Source: Salinispora cortesiana
GTDB lineage: Bacteria; Actinomycetota; Actinomycetes; Mycobacteriales; Micromonosporaceae
Reading direction: 5' to 3'
Length of the DNA: 48,952 nucleotides
Assembly: GCF_000484695.1 (NCBI RefSeq)
Contig: NZ_AXVR01000038.1
Location: 1 to 48,952, forward strand
A model generated the notes under the pieces. The model saw only the letters and a list, made by a program, of their open reading frames with translations, made no database searches and was not told the origin of the DNA. A program made the position numbers and the translations under genes. Positions 1-8,906 of this stretch are shown here, piece by piece (positions within the stretch are counted from its first letter, which is position 1; every line of letters begins with the position of its first letter).

Positions 1-1
1 C

Positions 2-796
<795 letters not shown>

Positions 797-850
797 CCCC
801 GCGACCAGCTCCGGAACCGTCCGCTCAAGGCCACGCCGCCCGGACTCGGG

Positions 851-3472
851 TCAGAGCCGGCGGGGGCCGGTGTCGGGGCGGACGGTAGCGGAGACAAGCC
901 GTACGGTGGCGTGCAGCACCGACAAGCCGTCCGGCCGGGCCAGCACCGGGTTCAGCGTCAGGGTGCGGGCCCGGGGCTGCTCGTCGGCGAGCCGCCCGAC
1001 CCGCAGCAGCAACTCGGCCAGAGCCTTTCGGTCCACCGGCGCCGCCCCACGATGACCGCGTAGCAGTGGGGCCGCGCGGGGCTCGTCCACCAACTCCGCG
1101 GCGTCGCGGTCGGTCAGCGGCACCGCCCGCCAGGCCCGGTCGCCGAGCAGCTCGGTGGCGACACCCCCCACGCCGAAGCCCACCACCGGACCGAACGCCG
1201 GGTCCTCCACCAGCTCCACCACGCAGGCCACTCCGGGCGGGACCATCGGCTGGACCAGGACATCCACGCCAAACTCCGCCGCCATCTTGGCGTACGCGCG
1301 TCGTACCCGCGCCTTGTCGGGCAGGTCGAGGCGGACCGCGCCGAGGTCCAGCCGGTGCCGCAGACCGGGGGCGGCGGCCTTTATCGCCACCGGGTACCCC
1401 AGCTTTCGCGCTGCCGCGACGGCCTCCTGCTCCGACGCCACCAGCACCGACTCCACCACGTTGATCCCGTACGCGGCGAGCAGCCCGGCCGGGTCGAACG
1501 CCTCCGGCCGCAGCGCCGCCTGGGCCGCGTCCCGGTCCACGTCAGACAGCTCCGGGTGCGTGCCGGTGGGGCGACGCAGCCATCCGGCGTACACGGTCAC
1601 CTGCCCCAGGGCACGCACCGCCTCCTCCACGCTCGGGTACGCGGGCACCCCGGAGGGGGCCCGTCCGGCCAGGAACGTCGCCACGGTGGGCTTGCCGCCG
1701 GCAAGCACCGCGGGCAGCGCCGAGGTGAAGTCCGTCTCGGCGTCGGGCAGCTGGCCCGGCAGCGGCGGGGCGAAGACCGCCACCAGCGCGTCCACCCCGT
1801 CGTCGGCCACGGCGGCGCCGAGAGCGGTGGCGAAGTCGGCCGCCCCGGCGTCCGGCCCGACATCGCGGGGGTAGCCGTCGGCGACGGTGAGCCCCACCGC
1901 GGTGGCGGCGGAGGCGGCCAATCCGGTCAGGGCCGAGGAGTTACCGACGACCCCCACCCGGTCGCCGGCGGGCAGCGGCTGGTTGGCCAGCAGCACGCCG
2001 ACATCGAGCAGTTCGGCGACGGTGTCCACCCGAATCACCCCGGACTGGGCGAAGAGGGCACTGATCGCGGCGTCGTCCGGACCCGGCGCCTCACGGCCCA
2101 CCACACCGGGATCCGCCGCGCCCAAACCGGCAGCGTACTCATCCGGGCCCGTTGCCGGGCCGGGACCAGGTGCGTGGGCCGACGGCGCCAGCGCAACGAT
2201 CGGCTTCTCCCGCCCGATGCCGCGGGCCAGTCGGGCGAACTTGCGGGGATTGCCGAAGGTCTCCAGGTACAGCAGGATCACATCGGTGTTCGGGTCGTCC
2301 TGCCAGTACTGCAACAGGTCGTTACCGGAGACGTCAGCCCGGTTCCCGGCCGACACGAAGCTGGACAGCCCGAGTCCCCGCCGCTCCACCTCGGCCAGCA
2401 GCGCCACCCCGAACGCCCCGGACTGGCTGAACAGACCAACCCGGCCGGGGACCGGCAACCGCGGGGCCAGCGTGGCGTTCAGGCGTACCTCGGTGCTGGT
2501 GTTCGCCATCCCCAGGCAGTTCGGGCCGATGATCCGCATGCCCGCCGCGTGCGTCGCCCGAACCAGCCGGCGCTGGGCGACCGCGCCGTCCGCACCGGCC
2601 TCGGCGAAACCCGCGCTGATCACGACCAGGCCATGCGCTCCGGCGGCGGCCGCATCGGCGACGACCGTCTCCACCGCCGCCGGCGGCACCGCCACCACCG
2701 CCAGGTCGATCGGCAGACCCGCCGCGGCGGCCGACGGGTACGCGGGCAGCCCGGCCACCGTTCGCGCGCTCGGATGCACCGGCACCACCGCACCGGTGAA
2801 CCCGTAGTCGCGCAGGTGCCCGAGGACCGCCGCCCCGACCCCCTGCCCGGTGGCGCTGGCCCCGTAGATGGCGACCCCCCGGGGCGCGAGCAGCCGGGCG
2901 ACCGACCGGGCCTCGGTGCGATGCTCGCGGCCCCGCTGCACCTCAAGGGTCGCCTCGGTCGGCGCGATCGGGAAGCTCAGGTGCACGACGCCATCGGCGA
3001 ACTGACGCCGCACCTGATAGCCGAAGTCGGCGAAGACCCGGAGCATCGCGTTGTTGGCCGGCAGCACCTCCGCCACGAAGGTCGGGATGCCGACCCGCCG
3101 GGCCGCGTCGGCGAGGTGTTCCAGCAGCACCGATCCGATGCCCCGGCCCTGGTATGCGTCCTCGACCACGAAGGCGACCTCGGCCTCGGTGGCGGCTGGG
3201 CCCAGCCGCTCGTACCGGCCGACCGCGACGATCTGGCCGCTGGCCAGCACGACGAACGCCTCCCGGTCGTGGTGGTCAACGTTGACAAACCGCCGCAGGT
3301 CGCGCTCCGGTATCCGGGGGTACGGCGAGAAGTAGCGCAGGTAGCGGGTGCGCTCGGAGAAGCGCGAATGCATGGCGACGATGCCCGGTGCGTCCGTTGG
3401 CCGGATCGGCCGCAACTGGACGGTAGTGCCGTCGCTGAGCAGCACGTCCACTGGCTGTTCACCTGTGGTCAC
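851..3472 (-). CDS. GNAT acetyltransferase fused to ADP-forming acyl-CoA synthetase
   Basis: This large fusion protein starts with a GNAT acetyltransferase domain of about 170 residues containing the acetyl-CoA loop QGRGIGS. An NDP-forming acyl-CoA synthetase follows: a CoA-binding Rossmann domain (GVAIYGASATGQGVG), a succinyl-CoA-ligase-like domain (GLFSQSGAFG) and a C-terminal ATP-grasp domain. The family includes Pat-type protein lysine acetyltransferases, some of which only sense a ligand with the synthetase part. The frame is open 25 codons further upstream, but GTG at 3472 has a strong ribosome site (GGGAGGAAGG at 3481-3490), giving 873 aa. The AcuC-like deacetylase gene ends 80 bp upstream on the same strand, suggesting a writer-eraser pair. 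Whether the synthetase half is active cannot be seen here. Confidence 0.9.
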   Translation of the reverse strand: MTTGEQPVDVLLSDGTTVQLRPIRPTDAPGIVAMHSRFSERTRYLRYFSPYPRIPERDLRRFVNVDHHDREAFVVLASGQIVAVGRYERLGPAATEAEVAFVVEDAYQGRGIGSVLLEHLADAARRVGIPTFVAEVLPANNAMLRVFADFGYQVRRQFADGVVHLSFPIAPTEATLEVQRGREHRTEARSVARLLAPRGVAIYGASATGQGVGAAVLGHLRDYGFTGAVVPVHPSARTVAGLPAYPSAAAAGLPIDLAVVAVPPAAVETVVADAAAAGAHGLVVISAGFAEAGADGAVAQRRLVRATHAAGMRIIGPNCLGMANTSTEVRLNATLAPRLPVPGRVGLFSQSGAFGVALLAEVERRGLGLSSFVSAGNRADVSGNDLLQYWQDDPNTDVILLYLETFGNPRKFARLARGIGREKPIVALAPSAHAPGPGPATGPDEYAAGLGAADPGVVGREAPGPDDAAISALFAQSGVIRVDTVAELLDVGVLLANQPLPAGDRVGVVGNSSALTGLAASAATAVGLTVADGYPRDVGPDAGAADFATALGAAVADDGVDALVAVFAPPLPGQLPDAETDFTSALPAVLAGGKPTVATFLAGRAPSGVPAYPSVEEAVRALGQVTVYAGWLRRPTGTHPELSDVDRDAAQAALRPEAFDPAGLLAAYGINVVESVLVASEQEAVAAARKLGYPVAIKAAAPGLRHRLDLGAVRLDLPDKARVRRAYAKMAAEFGVDVLVQPMVPPGVACVVELVEDPAFGPVVGFGVGGVATELLGDRAWRAVPLTDRDAAELVDEPRAAPLLRGHRGAAPVDRKALAELLLRVGRLADEQPRARTLTLNPVLARPDGLSVLHATVRLVSATVRPDTGPRRL

Positions 3473-3552
3473 GCGAGCGTCCTTCCTCCCGGCCGCGTTC
3501 GGGCCGGTGTCGTCGAAGGTCAGCGCGACCGGCGGGTGACTCGACACGGGCC

Positions 3553-4734
3553 CTAGTCGCGCGGGTCGTACGGGTCAAGCCCGAGCAGCGGGAACACCGC
3601 CTTGCGCGCGGCCACGATGGCCCGGTCCACCGAGTTCGGCTCCCCGGAGGGCTGCCACGGCTCGTACGACGGGTTGGCCTCGTCGGTCATCCGCAACGGC
3701 ACCTCCTGCCCCGGACGGCGGAGCTGGGCGAGCTCGCGCCAGGCGGGCGGACAGAGCGTCGCCGGCGCGAGCGGTTCACCAGTGGCCACCGCGAGCAGGT
3801 GGGTCCAGGCTCGGGGCACGACCTCGACCAGCGCGTATCCACCGCCGCCGGTGGCGACCCAGCGGCCCTCGCAGAGCTCGTCGGCGAGCGCCTGCAAAGC
3901 GATGTAGGTGGCACGCTGCCCGTCTACCGACAGACGCAGGTCAGCTAGCGGGTCGAGCCGGTGCGCATCCGCGCCACACTGGGTGACCAGGATCTCGGGC
4001 GCAAACGCGCGCAGCACCGACGGCACGATCGCGTGGAACGCCCGCTGCCAGCCGGCGTCCTCGACCCCCGGTGGCAGCGGCACGTTGACCGCGGTTCCCT
4101 GGGCCTGCGCACCGCCGGTCTCGTCGGGAAACCCGGTGCCCGGAAAGAGCGCGAGTGGAGTCTCGTGCAGGCTCACCGTGAGCACCCGTGGGTCATCCCA
4201 GAAGGCCTGTTGCACCCCGTCGCCGTGGTGCACGTCCACATCGACGTAGGCAACCCGACGTGCGCCCAGGTCAAGCAGGTGGGCGATACCCACGGCGGGA
4301 TCGTTGTAGACGCAGAAGCCGGCGGCCCGGTCGGGCATCGCGTGGTGCAGGCCGCCCGCCACGTTGACCGCCCGGCGTGCCGTGCCCTGCCAGACCGCCT
4401 CGGCTGCCGCGACGGTGGCCCCGGCGACCAACGCGCTGGCCTCGTGCATCTTCGGGAAGACCGGATTGTCCGGGGTACCCAGCCCGAACCCGGTAAAGAG
4501 CGGATCCTGCGGGGCAGCTCGTACGGCTTCCAGGTACGCCGCGTCGTGCACCCGGTTCAGCAGCTCGTCGTCGGCGGGTTTCGGCTCGACCAGCCGCACC
4601 CCGGGACGCCCGAGCACACCCAGTTCTCGGGCGAGCGCGACGGTCAGCTCGACCCGTACCGGGTCGAGGGGGTGGTCGCCGAGGTCGTAGGAGAGCAGTG
4701 TCTCGTCCCACACCACCACTGTGTCGTCCGACAT
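3553..4734 (-). CDS. acuC: AcuC-type histone deacetylase family protein
   Basis: This 393-aa protein is a zinc-dependent class I/II-type deacetylase, the family of bacterial AcuC that removes acetyl groups from lysine of acetyl-CoA synthetase and other proteins. The family marks are present: GGLHHAMPDRAAGFCVYND with the catalytic His pair, the metal-binding stretch DVDVHHGDGVQ, the CGADAHRLDPL aspartate and the GGGGY glycine run near the C-terminus. ATG at 4734 begins the conserved part; upstream in-frame codons are low-complexity and overlap a hairpin at 4778-4815. The ribosome site is weak. The downstream partner on the same strand is a GNAT/acyl-CoA synthetase, which fits reversible control by acetylation. 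A role in acetoin use is known for Bacillus AcuC only. Confidence 0.93.
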   Translation of the reverse strand: MSDDTVVVWDETLLSYDLGDHPLDPVRVELTVALARELGVLGRPGVRLVEPKPADDELLNRVHDAAYLEAVRAAPQDPLFTGFGLGTPDNPVFPKMHEASALVAGATVAAAEAVWQGTARRAVNVAGGLHHAMPDRAAGFCVYNDPAVGIAHLLDLGARRVAYVDVDVHHGDGVQQAFWDDPRVLTVSLHETPLALFPGTGFPDETGGAQAQGTAVNVPLPPGVEDAGWQRAFHAIVPSVLRAFAPEILVTQCGADAHRLDPLADLRLSVDGQRATYIALQALADELCEGRWVATGGGGYALVEVVPRAWTHLLAVATGEPLAPATLCPPAWRELAQLRRPGQEVPLRMTDEANPSYEPWQPSGEPNSVDRAIVAARKAVFPLLGLDPYDPRD

Positions 4735-4777
4735 GGGCCCTATCGTCGCACGAGGACTCCCCCGGCCTGTCGCACGC

Positions 4778-4815
4778 GCTGCCCACGCCGCCGGTGTCGG
4801 CGCGGCGTGGGCAGC
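4778..4815 (-). terminator. 14-bp stem-loop between the sulfurtransferase locus and acuC
   Basis: The arms GCTGCCCACGCCGC (4778-4791) and GCGGCGTGGGCAGC (4802-4815) are perfectly complementary with a 10-nt loop. No T-run follows, which is usual in this GC-rich group. It lies between the 3' end of the sulfurtransferase gene and acuC, both on the minus strand, so it should end the former and insulate the latter. Confidence 0.7.
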
Positions 4816-4856
4816 CGGTACCCGAAGAACATGAGTGGCCACCCGTGGCGTGGGCA

Positions 4857-5737
4857 TCACGCTGGTGACGTGGGACCTCGGGTCAAACCGGGGGCGGACC
4901 CGGGCTCCTGCACCGTCGCGACGGGGCGGGACGGATCGGCGACCCAGTTACTCCAGGACCCGACATAGAGGGCGGCATCCGGGCGACCGGCCAGGTGCAG
5001 GGCGAGAACGGCCTGCGCGGCGGTCACACCGGAGCCACAGTAGACCCCGACCGGCGCGGCGGCGTCCACTCCGGCGGCGGCGAACCGCTCCCGCAGCACG
5101 TCGACGGCGGAGAAGCGGCCCTCGGTCACGTACTCCGGTGCCGGCAGGTTGACCGCGCCCGGCACGTGCCCGGCAACCGGATCGACCGGCTCGGTCTCCC
5201 CCCGGTAGCGCGGTGCGGCACGGACATCGACCAGCGCCCCCGCCTCGGCGGCGGCCAGCCGGGCGGCCTCGGCCGCGACCAGCACCGGCAGGGCGCCGGA
5301 GCGCACCTCAACGTCGCCGGGGCGCGGGGTGGGTACGTCGGTGGAGGTGGGCAGCCCCGCCGCCACCCAGGCGGGGTGGCCGCCGTGCAGCAGGCGTACC
5401 CGCCGGTGACCGGCCCAGCGCAGCGTCCACCAGGCACGGGCGGCGGACATGCCGTCCCCACCGTCGTAGACCACGACCGGGTGCCCGGCCCGGACGCCGG
5501 CGGCCCGCAGCGCGGCCTGGAGGGCAGCGGGGTCGGGCAGGGGGTGCCGGGCGGGCCACACAGTTCGGTGTCCAGGTCGACGAAGACCGCCCCGGGCAGG
5601 TGCCCGGTGGCGTAGTCGTCACGCCCGGGTGGGCCGGTCAGGCGCCAACGGACGTCGAGCAGGGTCGGCGGGTCGTCACCGCGCATCTCGGCGGCGAGTT
5701 GGTCGACCTCGACCAGCAGGATTTCGGTACCGGACAT
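4857..5737 (-). pseudogene. Two-domain sulfurtransferase (rhodanese), frameshifted
   Basis: Two overlapping frames together make one thiosulfate/3-mercaptopyruvate sulfurtransferase of about 293 aa, the usual length. The N-terminal frame from ATG 5737 reads a rhodanese start (LLDVRWRL, GHLPGAVFVDLDTEL) and then loses similarity. The next frame resumes at about 5561 with ARHPLPDPAALQAALRAAGV and runs through the second rhodanese domain, with the active-site loop YCGSGVTAAQ, to the stop at 4857. The join lies in a C/G-rich stretch at about 5545-5562, where loss of one base (or four) would cause the shift. Either the gene is broken or the read has an error. It is divergent from the LysR gene, only 40 bp away. 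Confidence 0.8.
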
Positions 5738-5764
5738 GACGCCCAGTCAACACCATCCGCTTGC

Positions 5765-5770
5765 ATAGAA
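5765..5770 (+). promoter_or_regulatory. Possible -10 element of the lysR gene; transcript may be leaderless
   Basis: TAGAAT at 5765-5770 resembles an actinobacterial -10 hexamer and ends 7 bp before the GTG start at 5778, so transcription would begin at or next to the start codon. No Shine-Dalgarno sequence is present. No convincing -35 hexamer is seen. Confidence 0.45.
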
Positions 5771-5777
5771 TCGCCGG

Positions 5778-6710
5778 GTGGATGTGGTGGCTGCCTGCCG
5801 GGCCTTCGTGGCCGTCAGCGGCCACGGCAGCTTCACCTCCGGCGCGGCTGCGGCGGGAATCCCGCAGTCGGTGGCCAGCCGGCGCATCGCCGCCCTGGAG
5901 GAACACTTCGGCGCCCGGCTCTTCGACCGGTCCTCCCGGGCGGTCCGATTGACGCCGTTCGGGCAGGACATGCTGCGCACGGCGCGCCGCCTGGTCGACC
6001 TCGCCGATGCGATGACCGAGGACGCCGAGCGGGCTCGGTTGCGCCCGCTCCGAGTCGCCGTACCCGACAGCTGCCCACCCCACCGCCTGGCCGCCCTGGT
6101 GGCCGCCGGGCGGCGGCAACGGATCCAGCTGGAGGTACGGCCGACCGACCCGGCGGGGCGCGAACAGCTCTGTCGGACCCTGGAGGTCAGCGCCGGGATC
6201 GTCGCGGTTCCGGCCGAGGCGTCGCTCTGGCGGATTCCGCTCGGGCTGGCCTCCCGGACCGTCTTCCCCGCCCGGATGGTGTTCCTGGAGACCCTGCGCG
6301 CCGGCCGAACCGGCGCGGCGGCGCGACGGCGAATCCTCATCCAACCCGAGGACGACGTTGCCCACCTGCGGGATCCGCTGACCCGCGCCGGCCAGTCCGT
6401 CGGTCTGGCACCGACCCAGGTGGCGGTCACGCCGTCTCTGGTGGATGCCGCCGCCCAGGCTCTCAGCTCCCCTGACCTGCTGCTCTGTTCAGAGCAACAG
6501 GCCGGGGACTTCGGGCTGCACTGGTGCACCCTGGCTGATCCCCGGCTCCAGCGCGGCTACGACGTCGCCGCCGGCGCGCACAAGGACCTCGAACAGCTGC
6601 GCTCTGCCCTGCACTCGGAGATCGCCCGTTGCCTGGGTGCCCAGGCCGACCCCCGGGAACCCACCGGGGGCCGGCTACCGGACCGGCCGCCGACCGGGGA
6701 GCCGAGGTGA
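5778..6710 (+). CDS. LysR-family transcriptional regulator
   Basis: This 310-aa protein has the LysR layout. The N-terminal winged helix-turn-helix spans about residues 1-60 (SFTSGAAAAGIPQSVASRRI, ALEEHFGARLFDRS), and the rest matches a periplasmic-binding-like effector domain. The C-terminus is proline/arginine rich. Its TGA overlaps the GTG of the following serine hydrolase gene (GTGA at 6707-6710), so the two are translationally coupled. The gene upstream is divergent with a 40-bp gap. Known LysR regulators of beta-lactamases (AmpR) are usually divergent from their target; here the order is tandem, so control of the neighbouring beta-lactamase genes is an inference from position. The effector is unknown. 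Confidence 0.9.
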   Translation: MDVVAACRAFVAVSGHGSFTSGAAAAGIPQSVASRRIAALEEHFGARLFDRSSRAVRLTPFGQDMLRTARRLVDLADAMTEDAERARLRPLRVAVPDSCPPHRLAALVAAGRRQRIQLEVRPTDPAGREQLCRTLEVSAGIVAVPAEASLWRIPLGLASRTVFPARMVFLETLRAGRTGAAARRRILIQPEDDVAHLRDPLTRAGQSVGLAPTQVAVTPSLVDAAAQALSSPDLLLCSEQQAGDFGLHWCTLADPRLQRGYDVAAGAHKDLEQLRSALHSEIARCLGAQADPREPTGGRLPDRPPTGEPR

Positions 6711-7630
6711 GCGTCTCCGCTGTGCTGCGCAACGCGCGCGAACTCCTCGCGGAGGCGGGGCTGCACGGAGCCTTCCTCGTCCGCAACCTCGACACCGGCG
6801 ACGAGATCGGCCTCGACGCGGACACCCCCTTTCCGGCGGCGTCGCTGGTGAAGGTGCCGCTGGCCGTAGCTGTCCTGGAACGGGTGGCGCGCGGAGACCT
6901 TGACCCGGCGACGCCGATCGACATCACACCTGGCCTGATCACCACACCGGGCACCACCACCGGGCTGAGCCGGTTTCGCCACCCGGCCCGGGTCGCCCTG
7001 GACGACCTGCTCTACCTGAGCATCGCCATCAGCGACGGGGTCGCCGCCGACGCCCTCTTCGACCTCACCCCACCGGCCGCGGTCGCCGCCGAGCTGCGGC
7101 GACTTTGCATCGAAGGCATCGCCGTCCGACACCGGATCAGTGAGCTCACCGACACGCCAAGGGAACGGCTCCGACCCGATGAGGCGCACCTGGCTCAGGC
7201 TCTCGCCATCGGCACCGCGACCGCCGGGAGCGGCCACCCGGTCGCCCAACTCGACGTCACCCGCGCCAACACCGGGTCGGCCCGGGCCTTCGTGGACCTG
7301 CTGCACGCCCTCTGGCGGCCCACGACGATCGGCGAGGCCACCGCCGCCCGGGTACGCGAGCTGATGGCCGACAACCTGCTCCGGCAGCGACTCGCACCCG
7401 ACTTCACCTCCGACGCCGCGCGCTGGTCCTCAAAGACCGGCACTCTGCTGCACCTGCGACACGAGGTGGGGGTGGTGGACCACACCGACGGGCAGTCATA
7501 CGCCGTCGCCGCGTTGACCGCCTCCCGCGTACCCGCCGTCGCGCAACCGGGCAGCGAGGCGACCATGGCGCATGTCGCGCGGGTGCTGCACGGCTATCTA
7601 CGCACGGGCGCCCCGCCGTGGTGGGGTTAG
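6707..7630 (+). CDS. Serine hydrolase of the class A beta-lactamase type
   Basis: This 307-aa protein has the penicillin-recognising fold motifs. They are SLVK at residues 46-49 (SxxK nucleophile and base), SDG in AISDGVAAD where beta-lactamases have SDN, and KTG in SSKTGTLL near the C-terminus. No signal peptide is visible, so it may be cytoplasmic. A clear ExxLN omega-loop glutamate is not seen, so it may be a hydrolase or esterase rather than an efficient beta-lactamase. GTG 6707 overlaps the LysR stop. Its stop overlaps that of the convergent class A beta-lactamase by 3 bp. A frame open further upstream inside lysR was rejected in favour of the coupled start. Confidence 0.87.
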   Translation: MSVSAVLRNARELLAEAGLHGAFLVRNLDTGDEIGLDADTPFPAASLVKVPLAVAVLERVARGDLDPATPIDITPGLITTPGTTTGLSRFRHPARVALDDLLYLSIAISDGVAADALFDLTPPAAVAAELRRLCIEGIAVRHRISELTDTPRERLRPDEAHLAQALAIGTATAGSGHPVAQLDVTRANTGSARAFVDLLHALWRPTTIGEATAARVRELMADNLLRQRLAPDFTSDAARWSSKTGTLLHLRHEVGVVDHTDGQSYAVAALTASRVPAVAQPGSEATMAHVARVLHGYLRTGAPPWWG

Positions 7631-8550
7631 ATTCCCAGCTGGGCGATGACCACCTCGGTGGCCTCGGCGATGAGGGCGTTGTCGAAGCTGGCGTCCGGTT
7701 CGTCCCGGCTGGACAGCACGGCGAGGACGATCGGCGCGCGGTCCGGCGGCCAGATCACCGCGATGTCGTTGCGGGTGCCGTACCCGGCCGCTCCGGTCTT
7801 GTCCCCAACGACCCAGCCGTCGGGGACGCCGGCGCGGATCAGTTCCCCGCCGGTGGTGTTGCCCCGCAACCAGGCGTTGAGGATGTCCCGGTCGGTGGGT
7901 TCGAGGGCGTCGTCGACGGCGTACTCCCGCAGGTCCTCGGCCAGGACTCGGGCGGTGCTGGTGTCTCGCGGATCGCCCGGGGTCGCCTCGTTGAGATCGG
8001 TCTCGTATCGATCCGCGTCGGTGACGTTGTCGCCGATTCCCCTCAGTTCCTGCTCGAACCGCTCCGGCCCCCCGAGGTGGTGCAGCAGCAGGTTGCCGGC
8101 GGTGTTGTCACTGTAGCGAACGGCGGCATCGGCGATGGCCCGCAACGTCATGCCCTCGGCGACGTACTGCTCCGTGATCGGTGAATAGTCCACCAGGTCG
8201 TCCGCCGAGTACCGCACCACCTGGTCCAGTTCGGCGTCGGTGGTCGCGTCGAGGACCTCGGCAGCGGCCAGCGCCTTGAAAGTCGAGCCGTAGGCGAACC
8301 GCTCGTCGGCCCGGTAGCGGACCGTCCGACCGGTGACTGTGTCGACCGCGTAGATCCCCAGCCGGGCGTCGAACCTCTCCTCCAGCTGCCGGAACTCGTG
8401 GTTGAGGTACGCGGCGGCCGAGGTACCGACGGTCACCGCGCTGCCGGGCGACCGCTCCCCGGTCGGGTCCGCGGTGGCGCAGGCGGACAGCGGGATGAGT
8501 GCCGTCGCCCCGGCAACTGCGGCGATCACCCGCCGTGTCGAAATCGTCAT
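7627..8550 (-). CDS. Class A beta-lactamase, lipoprotein
   Basis: This 307-aa protein is a complete class A serine beta-lactamase. The nucleophile motif STFK is at residues 89-92, SDN at 147-149, the omega-loop glutamate at E183 (ETDLN, equivalent to Glu166) and KTG at 251-253, followed by AAGYGTRND. The N-terminus has a short basic region, a hydrophobic stretch and the lipobox LSAC with Cys24, so it is probably a membrane-anchored exported enzyme. The ribosome site GGGAG lies 5 bp before the ATG. It converges on a second beta-lactamase-fold gene and its regulator. It is known to hydrolyse penicillins and some cephalosporins in this family; the spectrum here cannot be read from sequence. Confidence 0.96.
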   Translation of the reverse strand: MTISTRRVIAAVAGATALIPLSACATADPTGERSPGSAVTVGTSAAAYLNHEFRQLEERFDARLGIYAVDTVTGRTVRYRADERFAYGSTFKALAAAEVLDATTDAELDQVVRYSADDLVDYSPITEQYVAEGMTLRAIADAAVRYSDNTAGNLLLHHLGGPERFEQELRGIGDNVTDADRYETDLNEATPGDPRDTSTARVLAEDLREYAVDDALEPTDRDILNAWLRGNTTGGELIRAGVPDGWVVGDKTGAAGYGTRNDIAVIWPPDRAPIVLAVLSSRDEPDASFDNALIAEATEVVIAQLGI

Positions 8551-8658
8551 CGTGACTCCCTACTTGTCGTTGACCCGACCACGAAGAGCACCGATCGGGC
8601 TGGACACGACCTTGACAGGGGCTTTGGGATGCCGTCGAAGACGGAAGGAGTGAACTTC

Positions 8659-8745
8659 ATGCTGATCTGGCATACGTACTTCGCTGTCGTCCAGCCTCAC
8701 GCCGATGGGTCCGGCCTCAGCGGCCGGCACCATCGGCGCGGGTAA
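8659..8745 (+). CDS. Possible 28-aa leader peptide upstream of ideR
   Basis: A short frame beginning MLIWHTYFAV starts at ATG 8659 and is preceded by GGAAGGAG with 8 bp spacing, which is a near-ideal ribosome site. It ends at TAA 8745 just past a strong hairpin (8702-8736), so ribosome movement could affect folding. No run of a single amino acid suggests a classical attenuator. It could be chance; conservation in related strains would decide. Confidence 0.3.
   Translation: MLIWHTYFAVVQPHADGSGLSGRHHRRG
8702..8736 (+). terminator. Hairpin in the ideR leader (terminator or attenuator)
   Basis: CCGATGG (8702-8708) pairs with CCATCGG (8730-8736) and CCGGCC (8711-8716) with GGCCGG (8722-8727) around a 5-nt loop, with a 2x2 internal mismatch. 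There is no T-run. It lies in the 3' part of the 28-codon frame. It could act as an attenuator in the ideR leader. Confidence 0.45.
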
Positions 8746-8752
8746 CATCGAT

Positions 8753-8877
8753 GTGTCTCACGCCGAATCCGTGGGCCTAGTGACCGCGAAACCCCAGTTG
8801 GAGTCGGCGACCGCCATGGTCAACCACAACCTGCGGTAGCGGGTCACGTGGATGAGTGGGGGTCGTGCGTGAGACAC
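8753..8877. repeat. 11-bp perfect inverted repeat enclosing 103 bp upstream of ideR
   Basis: GTGTCTCACGC (8753-8763) and GCGTGAGACAC (8867-8877) are exact reverse complements. In RNA they would close a 103-nt domain ending 29 nt before the ideR start. The enclosed sequence does not match any riboswitch consensus I know, and an overlapping 44-codon frame ends inside it. Confidence 0.6.
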
Positions 8878-8906
8878 TTGCCGTCCGATTTGTTTCTCGT
8901 TAACGG

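Larger units (their letters stand above)
8551..8906. other. 355-bp gap with leader-like elements between bla and ideR
   Basis: No recognised gene lies here. On the plus strand there is a perfect -35 hexamer TTGACA (8612-8617) without a good -10. A 28-codon frame (8659-8745) follows with a well placed AAGGAG ribosome site, then a 13-bp hairpin (8702-8736), an overlapping 44-codon frame (8705-8839) and an 11-bp perfect inverted repeat (8753-8763 and 8867-8877). The region has the look of a structured leader for the ideR transcript. The bla promoter must lie in its first 60 bp on the minus strand. Confidence 0.5.

Noticed and set aside
1355..3556. Very long plus-strand frame (over 700 codons) opposite the acyl-CoA synthetase gene
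   Set aside because: It is antisense to a well-conserved gene and its translation is Arg/Gly/His-rich without motifs, the usual shadow in high-GC DNA.
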